A stretch of DNA of 8,162 nt from the NCBI GenBank assembly GCA_015490115.1, contig WFYM01000197.1, positions 1 to 8,162 on the forward strand, in the 5' to 3' direction. Each line of letters opens with the position of its first letter. Position 1 is the first letter of the stretch. The translations under genes were made by a program, and so were the position numbers. Shown one piece after another: positions 1 through 5,409 of this stretch. The notes beneath the pieces were generated by a model, which searched no databases, was not told where the DNA came from, and worked only from the letters and a program-made list of their open reading frames with translations. The DNA is from Aquificaceae bacterium (GTDB lineage Bacteria > Aquificota > Aquificia > Aquificales > Aquificaceae).

Positions 1-475
1 GAGCTAAGAAGGACCTCCTCAGCGTCCTCATGGCAACAGCCACCACCTTCCTCCCTCCGAAGGTAAGCTCTCCGAAGGTGGGGACGAAGAAGCAGTAGTA
101 TCTTTCGAGATACCTTCCCCTGAACCTGCTTAAGGAGAGCCTAACACCGAGCTTTCTGAACACATCCATTAAAAGATCCGAAATCCTCCTGTATATACCG
201 CAAGGATTAGAACCCCAAGCTTCCCTGAGGTCGACGAGGGCAAAGGAAACGTCCCAGCCGTGGAGCAAAGCCCCTCCTCCCGTAGGTCTCCTGACGACAG
301 GGACCTTTATACCTTTCGGAGGCTTTTGGGAGTAGCCTATGCTGAGGCACAGCCTGTCCCACTTGTATATCCTGAAGGTCGGCTGACCCTCTCCCTCCTC
401 GAGGGAAAAGAGCAGAGACCCGTCCTTTTTCATGTTCTCTTCCGGAGAGAGGGTCTCTAAAGGGGGAACTCTCAT
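1..475 (-). CDS. Lipoate-protein ligase A / octanoyltransferase (LplA/LipM) family protein, 3' end cut by window edge
   Basis: The first 158 residues of a BPL/LplA/LipB-fold enzyme are present, running leftward off the window. Such enzymes move lipoyl or octanoyl groups onto lysines of lipoyl domains and GcvH in the cytoplasm. The family signature RRPTGGGALLH lies at residues 62-72, followed by DVSFAL at 75-80. N-terminal residues ENMKKDGSLL (13-22) match the usual ENMxxDxxLL start, which supports the ATG at 475. A GGRK stretch at 140-143 matches the conserved substrate-binding lysine region, but the usual GSAQRR-like sequence after it reads AVAMRT here. C128 in a CFFVP stretch sits where LipM-type octanoyltransferases commonly carry a cysteine, so ligase and octanoyltransferase cannot be separated without the missing C-terminus. 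No Shine-Dalgarno is visible: TATTATAC lies just upstream. The gene diverges from the DUF4282 gene 30 bases away. Confidence 0.85.
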   Translation of the reverse strand, partial: MRVPPLETLSPEENMKKDGSLLFSLEEGEGQPTFRIYKWDRLCLSIGYSQKPPKGIKVPVVRRPTGGGALLHGWDVSFALVDLREAWGSNPCGIYRRISDLLMDVFRKLGVRLSLSRFRGRYLERYYCFFVPTFGELTFGGRKVVAVAMRTLRRSFLA

Positions 476-505
476 AGGTAGTATAATAACGGGAGGAGGT
501 GGATT
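476..505. promoter_or_regulatory. Divergent promoter gap with TATAAT core (candidate)
   Basis: These 30 bases are all that separates the divergent starts at 475 (minus) and 506 (plus). They contain TATAAT at 482-487 on the plus strand and, overlapping it, TATACT on the minus strand (480-485). From the minus-strand box, transcription would start about at the ATG at 475; from the plus-strand box it would start inside or just before the ribosome binding site at 491-500. No convincing -35 element is seen for either direction. The promoter call rests on position and the -10 match only. Confidence 0.3.
491..500 (+). promoter_or_regulatory. Strong Shine-Dalgarno for the DUF4282 gene
   Basis: The sequence GGGAGGAGGT ends 5 bases before the ATG at 506. 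It is one of only two strong, well-spaced ribosome binding sites in the window, and it fixes the start of this short gene. Confidence 0.8.
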
Positions 506-793
506 ATGGGGGAGTTCGTAAAGTCTTTGTTTGACCTTAGGTTCGAGAAATTCATAACACCTACAATAGCCGGTATAGGTCTCGTCATAGTCTATGTGGT
601 GGTTGCTCTTTTGTGGCTCTACTTCCTGTTTTCAGGACCCGGAAACTTCGTGCTTAGGCTCATCACCTTCTTAATAGGTCTTCCCCTCTCATTCATAGTT
701 GTTAGGATCTGGTTCGAGGCTTTCGTAGCTCTGACCAAGATCGCTGAGAATTCGGCGAAGATAGTAAACATACTTGAGGAGAGGGGTTCCTAA
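506..793 (+). CDS. DUF4282-like small membrane protein
   Basis: A 95-residue protein with two hydrophobic segments, about residues 18-45 and 49-72, joined by a short loop (SGPGN). Before the first helix is KSLFDLRFEKFITP, and after the second is RIWFEAFVALTKIAENSAKI. This pattern (a SLFD..F..FITP entry, an R-I-W-x-E exit and an I-A-E-N tail) is that of DUF4282 proteins, inner-membrane proteins of unknown function. The start is supported by a strong ribosome binding site. It stands alone on the plus strand, diverging from the lipoyl-transfer gene and overlapping the end of mqnE by 4 bases tail to tail. Function is unknown and the neighbours do not suggest one. Confidence 0.85.
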   Translation: MGEFVKSLFDLRFEKFITPTIAGIGLVIVYVVVALLWLYFLFSGPGNFVLRLITFLIGLPLSFIVVRIWFEAFVALTKIAENSAKIVNILEERGS

Positions 794-1902
794 TCGTAAA
801 CCTTAATTGTCCTGTAGAAGGTGTCCCTCTCTACGGGGACCTTTCCAGCCTTCTTTATCATGCTGACCAGCCTCTCCGCGGGGTGTCCTCTCGCGGAGTC
901 TGTCCCGGCTGAGTGGACTATCCTCTCCTCCTCTATCGTCCCGTCTATGTCGTCAGCTCCGAAGTTTAAAGCTATCTGAGCCACCCTCTCACCGAGGGTT
1001 ACCCAATAAGCCTTTATGTGGTCGAAGTTATCTAAGAATATCCTCGAGACCGCTATGGTCTTCAGGTCGTCCACGGAGGAGGTCCTACTTCCCCCGAGGC
1101 GCGTCCCTTCGGGCCAGTAGGCGAGGGGTATGAAGACTTGAAAGCCTCCCGTCTCATCCTGAAGCTCCCTTACCGTAGCCATGTGCCTTACCCGTTCCTC
1201 TAACGTCTCCACGTGACCGTAGAGCATGGTAACGTTCGTCGGTATCCCTAACTTGTGGGCTGTCCTGTGGACTTCTAAGTATTCCTCCGCACTCGCCTTG
1301 TAAGGAGCTATTATCCTCCTTACCCTCTCCGAGAATATCTCCGCACCGCCACCGGGTATGGCGTCGAGTCCAGCGTCTAAGAGTTCCTTCAGGACCTCCT
1401 CGTAGCTCTTTCCCGATATCTTCGCCATGTGGTGTATCTCCACCGCTGTCCAAGCTTTCACAGCTACGCTCGGGAACCTCTTCTTTATTTCCCTTACTAT
1501 GTCTATGTATCTCCCGTAGTCCCAGTGGGAGGGTATGCCCCCTACTATGTGGACCTCTCTACCTCCCGCCCTTACCGTTTCCTCCACTTTCTTCAGTATC
1601 TCCTCCAAGGTCATCTCGTAAGCCTTCGGATCGGATCTGGTGACGCCGAAAGCACAAAAGTCGCACTGATACATGCATATATTGGTCGGGTTTATCTGCC
1701 TGTTTATTATGAAGTAGGCGTTCATACCGTTCTTCTTCCTGTTTACGAACTCAGCAAGGAGACCAACGAGGGTGAGCTGGTTTGACCTGTAGAGCTTTAG
1801 AGCCTCCTCCTCGGATATCCTCCTCCCTTCCAAGACCTTCTCGCCTATTAGGGCTATCTCCCTGTCCGCTGTCTTTAAGATCTCCTCCACCAAGCTCTCC
1901 AT
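790..1902 (-). CDS. mqnE: Aminofutalosine synthase MqnE (radical SAM)
   Basis: A 370-residue radical SAM enzyme of the futalosine route to menaquinone. MqnE joins 3-[(1-carboxyvinyl)oxy]benzoate to the adenosyl group of SAM, giving aminofutalosine. The cluster motif CMYQCDFC places the [4Fe-4S] ligands at C76, C80 and C83. Other family-typical stretches are SDPKAYEMTLEEI, KAWTAVEI, DETGGFQVFIPLAYWPEGT, LDNFDHIKAYW and DDIDGTIEEE. The KAWTAVEI and DNFDHIKAYW types point to MqnE rather than the related cyclase MqnC. Length is normal. The ATG at 1902 is the earliest possible start, because TAA lies in frame four codons upstream, and no ribosome binding site precedes it. No other mqn gene is in the window. 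The 3' end overlaps the DUF4282 gene by 4 bases. Confidence 0.93.
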   Translation of the reverse strand: MESLVEEILKTADREIALIGEKVLEGRRISEEEALKLYRSNQLTLVGLLAEFVNRKKNGMNAYFIINRQINPTNICMYQCDFCAFGVTRSDPKAYEMTLEEILKKVEETVRAGGREVHIVGGIPSHWDYGRYIDIVREIKKRFPSVAVKAWTAVEIHHMAKISGKSYEEVLKELLDAGLDAIPGGGAEIFSERVRRIIAPYKASAEEYLEVHRTAHKLGIPTNVTMLYGHVETLEERVRHMATVRELQDETGGFQVFIPLAYWPEGTRLGGSRTSSVDDLKTIAVSRIFLDNFDHIKAYWVTLGERVAQIALNFGADDIDGTIEEERIVHSAGTDSARGHPAERLVSMIKKAGKVPVERDTFYRTIKVYD

Positions 1903-1910
1903 GGTGGAGA

Positions 1911-1916
1911 ATTATA
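1911..1916 (-). promoter_or_regulatory. Candidate -10 box (TATAAT) for mqnE
   Basis: A perfect TATAAT on the minus strand lies 8 bases before the mqnE ATG, so a transcript from it would start only a few bases ahead of the start codon. The position 17 bases upstream reads AAGGGT, a poor -35 element. If real, mqnE has a nearly leaderless transcript independent of the small ORF upstream. Evidence is the hexamer and spacing only. Confidence 0.3.
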
Positions 1917-1918
1917 AC

Positions 1919-2023
1919 CTACTGACAGCACTCACCCTTTTTCCTGCTCCTCAGACCCGAAAGGAAAAGGTAAAGACCTCCGAGGATTATGAGGGCTAAA
2001 AGTCCCGCATCCTCCCAGCTCAT
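1919..2023 (-). CDS. Small single-helix protein with Cys-Cys tail (hypothetical)
   Basis: A 34-residue ORF fills the otherwise empty space between truD and mqnE. It begins MSWEDAGLLAL, has one hydrophobic segment at about residues 7-23, then a basic stretch (RSRKKG) and ends ECCQ. The layout (short N-terminus, one helix, positive residues, terminal cysteines) is that of a small inner-membrane protein with its cysteines in the cytoplasm. It loosely recalls FeoB-associated cysteine-rich membrane proteins, but no Feo gene is present and I do not assign it to that family. The stop lies 16 bases before the mqnE ATG, so co-transcription is possible. No ribosome binding site is seen, and the start is only 12 bases from the divergent truD start. 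It could be a chance ORF. Confidence 0.5.
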   Translation of the reverse strand: MSWEDAGLLALIILGGLYLFLSGLRSRKKGECCQ

Positions 2024-2035
2024 AATAAAAATCTT
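2024..2035. promoter_or_regulatory. Very short AT-rich divergent gap (candidate overlapping promoters)
   Basis: Twelve bases, of which ten are A or T, separate the ATG of the small minus-strand ORF from the ATG of truD. The run includes AATAAAAAT. There is no Shine-Dalgarno on either side. It could serve as the -10 region of truD with a leaderless transcript, or truD could be transcribed from a promoter inside the small ORF. No -35 element is evident. Confidence 0.25.
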
Positions 2036-3175
2036 ATGGCGAAGGTGAAGGTTTTTCCAGAGGACTTTTTCGTGAAGGAGCTGAAAAACTTAAAGGTCAA
2101 AGACTCAGGAGAGTTCGCCTACTTCCTCCTGAAGAAGAAGGACATGACGACTACTGACGCGGTGAGGGAAGTAGCAAAACTCCTCGATGTGAAAGCTTCC
2201 GACATAGGCTACGCGGGTCTAAAGGACAAGAGGGCTGTCACCGAGCAGTTCATCTCGGTGAGGAAACCGAAGAGGATAAAGGAGTTCTCTTCGGATAGGC
2301 TCTCCATCAAGTTCCTCGGGTTCGGGGAGGAGCCTGTCCGCTTGGGGGAAATAGAGGGGAACCTTTTCAGGGTAAGGGTGAGGGGTCTCTCAAGAGCTGA
2401 GAGGGCGAGCTTAGAAAAGATGGTAAGCTTCGTGGAGAGGTTCGGCTTCGAGAACTACTTCGGTGAGCAGAGGTTCGGGTCCGTGAAGCACGCCGAGGAC
2501 TTCGTCGTGAAGCATCTTCTCAGGCACGACTACGAAGCCGCCATGAGGGAATACCTCACCTCGGTCGCGGACAAGAGGCTGAGAAAAGCCCTCCTCAAAG
2601 CTTGGAGGGACTGGGACACTTTCCTCTCCCTGATGCCGAAGGGTTCCCACTACGAGGTGGAGGTCGTAAAAGCCCTGAAAAAAGGAGTATCCTTCAAGAG
2701 AGCCTTCGAGGTCCTTCCCAAAAGTGTGAGGCTCATGTTCTCCTTCGCATACCAGAGCTATCTCTGGAACAGATACCTGACCACCTTCGTGGTCAGATAC
2801 TTCAAGCACTGCAGTGTCCCCTTTTTGAAGTGGAGGCTCGCCTTCATAACCGATATCTCCGAAGAGGTCTTCGAGGAGATAAGGGACCTCGAGATCCCCT
2901 TCTTAGGGCTGGAGGAGAAACCGAAGAACAAGAAGGTGGAGATCATAATGAGGGAGGTTCTCGAAGAAGAAAATTTGACCCCGCCGAAGCTAAGAGCTGA
3001 AAGACTTGGCATGAAGCTGTTTACCGACGGTTTGAGGAGAGCCTTCGTCTTCCCGAAAGACCTCAAAGTGGAAGAAGAGAAGGATTCGGTCCTTTTTTCC
3101 TTTACGCTTCCTCCGGGAAGCTACGCTACCGTTCTCCTGAGGAAGCTCCTCTGCTCCCCCCTTGAAGTATATTAA
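2036..3175 (+). CDS. truD: tRNA pseudouridine(13) synthase TruD
   Basis: A 379-residue TruD/Pus7-family enzyme that isomerises uridine 13 of tRNA (tRNA-Glu in E. coli) to pseudouridine. The expected order of motifs is present: VFPEDFFVKE near the N-terminus, the catalytic aspartate D64 in GYAGLKDKRA, NYFGEQRFG at 140-148, then the TRUD insertion domain, FAYQSYLWN at about 237-245 and LPPGSYATVLLRKLL near the C-terminus. The length is somewhat above the E. coli enzyme. An in-frame TAA at 1997 with no ATG, GTG or TTG after it makes the ATG at 2036 the first possible start; there is no ribosome binding site. Its stop codon overlaps the mtaB start (TAATG), so the two genes form an operon and are probably translationally coupled. 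Confidence 0.95.
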   Translation: MAKVKVFPEDFFVKELKNLKVKDSGEFAYFLLKKKDMTTTDAVREVAKLLDVKASDIGYAGLKDKRAVTEQFISVRKPKRIKEFSSDRLSIKFLGFGEEPVRLGEIEGNLFRVRVRGLSRAERASLEKMVSFVERFGFENYFGEQRFGSVKHAEDFVVKHLLRHDYEAAMREYLTSVADKRLRKALLKAWRDWDTFLSLMPKGSHYEVEVVKALKKGVSFKRAFEVLPKSVRLMFSFAYQSYLWNRYLTTFVVRYFKHCSVPFLKWRLAFITDISEEVFEEIRDLEIPFLGLEEKPKNKKVEIIMREVLEEENLTPPKLRAERLGMKLFTDGLRRAFVFPKDLKVEEEKDSVLFSFTLPPGSYATVLLRKLLCSPLEVY

Positions 3176-4413
3176 TGGTTATGAAGGTCGCCTTCTGCAC
3201 ACTCGGCTGCAGGATGAACCAGTTCGACACGGACCTTATGAGGACACGTTTCATAAATGCAGGCTACGAGGAGGTGGACTTTGAAGAGGAGGCGGACGTT
3301 TATGTCATAAACACATGCACCGTAACCTCGGGAGGGGACAGGTCATCGAGACAGGCTATATACAGGGCGAAGAGGAGAAACCCGAAGGCTGTTGTCGTGG
3401 CTACAGGTTGCTACGCTCAGGTAAAGCCCGAAGAACTCGCTACCCTGAAAGAGGTGGACCTCGTCGTCGGGAACACCCACAAGTCAGAGATACTGAGGAT
3501 AGTTGAGGAGTATTTGGAAAGGAGGGAAAAGAGGGTCTTCGTGGGGGAGATATTCAGGGAGAAGGAGCTTAAGAACTTCGACACGGTCCTTTACTTTGAA
3601 GGGACGAGACCGTTCCTGAAGATACAGGAGGGTTGCAACAGGTTCTGCACCTTTTGCGTCATACCCTTCGCGAGGGGGAAGGTAAGGAGCGCCCCCGAGG
3701 AGAAGGTCCTCGAACAGGTGAGGTATTTAGCCTCCCTCGGCTACAAGGAGATAGTCCTTTCAGGAACCCAGCTCTCCCAATACGGCTGGGACAGGGGGAC
3801 GAACCTGCTTGAGCTTCTCAAGAAGATCGTCAAGGTAAAGGGTATAGAACTTGTGAGGCTATCCTCCATGCACGTTTCCGAGATAAGCGATGAGCTTCTC
3901 GATTTCATAACCTCCGAAGAGAAGATAGCCCCCCACTTTCACCTCTCCCTCCAGAGCGCCTCCGACAGGATCCTCTCCCTCATGGAGAGGGGCTATACAC
4001 TTTCCGAATACGACAGGGTGGTCAGCTTTATAGTATCGAGGAGACCGGAGTCCGCAGTCGGAACCGACATAATAGTCGGCTTCCCCGGGGAGACGGAGAA
4101 GGACTTTTTAAAGACCCTAAGGTATGTGGAAGAGACACCCTTCGCCTACCTCCACGTCTTCCCTTACTCGGACAGACCGAGGACGAAGGCTTCGAAGATG
4201 AAGGAGAAGGTCCCCGAAAAGGTGAAGAAGGAGAGGGTAAAGGTCCTGAAGGAGCTGGATGCAAAAAAGAGGGAAGAGTTCCTGAAGGCAAACAGAGGAA
4301 AGGTCCTCAGGGCTGTCGTTATAGAAGAGAACAGGCTCCTCACCGAAAACTACATAGACGTAAGGAGGGAGGGCTACACGAATGTGGGGGAACTCGTTAG
4401 GATAAAGCTCTGA
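3175..4413 (+). CDS. mtaB: tRNA (t6A37) methylthiotransferase MtaB
   Basis: A 412-residue methylthiotransferase of the MiaB/RimO/MtaB family, which converts t6A37 of ANN-decoding tRNAs to ms2t6A. The N-terminal UPF0004 domain carries the three cluster cysteines C12 (LGCRMNQFDTD), C48 (INTCTVT) and C79 (TGCYAQ). The radical SAM motif CNRFCTFC gives C154, C158 and C161. IIVGFPGETEKDF and FAYLHVFPYSDRP follow, and the last 60 or so residues form a TRAM RNA-binding domain. The INTCTVT and YLHVFPYS patterns favour MtaB over MiaB or RimO. Two ATGs are possible, at 3175 and 3181; the first overlaps the truD stop by one base. There is no ribosome binding site, which suggests reinitiation by ribosomes finishing truD. 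Confidence 0.93.
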   Translation: MVMKVAFCTLGCRMNQFDTDLMRTRFINAGYEEVDFEEEADVYVINTCTVTSGGDRSSRQAIYRAKRRNPKAVVVATGCYAQVKPEELATLKEVDLVVGNTHKSEILRIVEEYLERREKRVFVGEIFREKELKNFDTVLYFEGTRPFLKIQEGCNRFCTFCVIPFARGKVRSAPEEKVLEQVRYLASLGYKEIVLSGTQLSQYGWDRGTNLLELLKKIVKVKGIELVRLSSMHVSEISDELLDFITSEEKIAPHFHLSLQSASDRILSLMERGYTLSEYDRVVSFIVSRRPESAVGTDIIVGFPGETEKDFLKTLRYVEETPFAYLHVFPYSDRPRTKASKMKEKVPEKVKKERVKVLKELDAKKREEFLKANRGKVLRAVVIEENRLLTENYIDVRREGYTNVGELVRIKL

Positions 4414-4419
4414 GGAGGT
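4414..4419 (+). promoter_or_regulatory. Strong Shine-Dalgarno of the small gene after mtaB
   Basis: GGAGGT begins right after the mtaB TGA stop and ends 6 bases before the ATG at 4426. Its strength and spacing are the main reason to believe the very short ORF that follows. Confidence 0.75.
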
Positions 4420-4425
4420 GGAGAG

Positions 4426-4569
4426 ATGGGTCTCATGGACAGGGACTACTACAGGGAGAAGAAGGAGGAGGGAAAGCTAAAAGAACTGCTCAGCAAATTA
4501 AGGGAAAACCCAGTAGCTGCGGTCCTTCTTCTTCTGATACTTCTCGGTATAATCTTCACACTCCTCTGA
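4426..4569 (+). CDS. 47-residue single-helix membrane protein (hypothetical)
   Basis: A short ORF with a strong ribosome binding site fills the space between mtaB and moeB. The protein starts MGLMDRDYYREKKEEGKLKE, a highly charged probable cytoplasmic helix of about 28 residues. It ends in one hydrophobic segment from about residue 29 (NPVAAVLLLLILLGII) to the C-terminus. This is the layout of a tail-anchored membrane protein. It is the third gene of the truD-mtaB operon, starting 12 bases after the mtaB stop, and its own stop is one base from the moeB stop on the other strand. I do not recognise a family. The charged half could bind a partner, but no function can be given. Confidence 0.75.
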   Translation: MGLMDRDYYREKKEEGKLKELLSKLRENPVAAVLLLLILLGIIFTLL

Positions 4570-4570
4570 G

Positions 4571-5386
4571 TTAGAACCTCGCCTCGCAGGTCTGGTCGTA
4601 TTCTATAAGCTCTTTTATCTTCGGGTCCTTACCGCAGAGGGGACAGTTGGGGTCTTTCCTTAGCTTCACCTTCCTGAAGTCCATGGAGAGGGCGTCCATT
4701 ATGAGGAGCTTCCCAACGAGCGTCTCCCCTATCCCGAGGAGGAGCTTTATGGCTTCGGTAGCCTGAATGCATCCCATTATTCCGCCTATCGAACCGAGGA
4801 TGCCAGCCTCCTGACAGGAAGGGACCGTTCCGGGAGGTGGGGGTTCGGGGAAGAGGCACCTGTAGCAGGGTGAGTTCTCCTTGTCCCTGAAGTCGAAGAC
4901 GGTGCATTGCCCCTCGAACCTCAGCATAGCTGCTGAAACTAAAGGTTTTCCTGCAAAGTAACAGGCGTCGTTTATGAGGAACCTTGTCGGGAAGTTGTCG
5001 GTCCCGTCGAGGACGACGTCGTAGTCCGCTATTATTTCCATAACGTTATCTTTGTTCAGCATAGTGTTGTAGGTCACTATCTTCACGTCCGGGTTCAGGG
5101 CTTCGAGTGTCTTTTTAGCTGACTCCACCTTCGGTGTTCCCACCCTCTCCGTCGTGTGGAGTATCTGCCTCTGGAGGTTGGAAAGGTCGACGACGTCGAA
5201 GTCTACAACCCCTACGGTTCCCACTCCCGCAGCTGTGAGGTAAAAGAGGGCTGGGGATCCCAAACCGCCCGCTCCGACTACTAAGACCTTCGAGTTTAAG
5301 AGCTTCTCCTGACCCTTCCCGCCGACCTCGGGGAGTATTATGTGCCTCGCATACCTCTTTATCTGCTCTTCCGTGAACCTGAACAT
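4571..5386 (-). CDS. moeB: MoeB/ThiF-family sulfur-carrier adenylyltransferase
   Basis: A 271-residue E1-like enzyme that uses ATP to adenylate the C-terminal glycine of a sulfur-carrier protein (MoaD for molybdopterin, ThiS for thiamine). The order of motifs is standard: RYARHIILPEVGG at 12-23, the nucleotide loop GAGGLGSP at 38-45, D62-x-D64, NLQRQ with the arginine finger at 70-74, K86, and DNFPTR at 130-135. Two CxxC zinc pairs are present at 174-177 and 248-251, and C191 in PSCQEAG corresponds to the thioester cysteine position of the family. There is no rhodanese domain. The C-terminus runs some 20 residues past the last zinc pair and ends TCEARF. MoeB and ThiF cannot be separated by sequence alone, and no moa or thi gene is adjacent. 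No ribosome binding site; the start is 23 bases from the divergent ktrB start. Confidence 0.88.
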   Translation of the reverse strand: MFRFTEEQIKRYARHIILPEVGGKGQEKLLNSKVLVVGAGGLGSPALFYLTAAGVGTVGVVDFDVVDLSNLQRQILHTTERVGTPKVESAKKTLEALNPDVKIVTYNTMLNKDNVMEIIADYDVVLDGTDNFPTRFLINDACYFAGKPLVSAAMLRFEGQCTVFDFRDKENSPCYRCLFPEPPPPGTVPSCQEAGILGSIGGIMGCIQATEAIKLLLGIGETLVGKLLIMDALSMDFRKVKLRKDPNCPLCGKDPKIKELIEYDQTCEARF

Positions 5387-5409
5387 GACTATTAAAATAT
5401 AACACCCAA
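5387..5409. promoter_or_regulatory. Divergent moeB/ktrB promoter gap (candidate)
   Basis: Only 23 bases separate the moeB ATG (5386, minus) from the ktrB GTG (5410, plus). The core TATTAAAATATAA (5390-5402) reads as a -10 box both ways: TATAAC at 5398-5403 for ktrB, and TTTAAT (5391-5396) or TATATT (5396-5401) for moeB. Starting 6-7 bases after these boxes, transcripts would begin at or within a few bases of each start codon. No Shine-Dalgarno and no good -35 element is visible in either direction. Confidence 0.4.

Noticed and set aside
260..460. Plus-strand ORF of 66 codons
   Set aside because: It lies antisense to the clear LplA/LipM-family coding sequence (RRPTGGGALLH), lacks a ribosome binding site and shows no recognisable motif.
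1429..1785. Plus-strand ORF of 118 codons inside mqnE
   Set aside because: It is antisense to the radical SAM core of mqnE. Its Tyr/Val/Pro-rich composition is what the opposite strand of this codon usage yields, and it has no ribosome binding site.
2411..2809. Minus-strand ORF of 132 codons and the plus-strand frame-shifted ORF at 2602-3000
   Set aside because: Both lie in other frames over truD, which has intact motifs throughout; there is no sign of a frameshift in truD.
4555..4590. Possible terminator between the 47-residue gene and moeB
   Set aside because: The complementary bases (CCTC...GAGG type) form only a weak stem, with no following T run on either strand.
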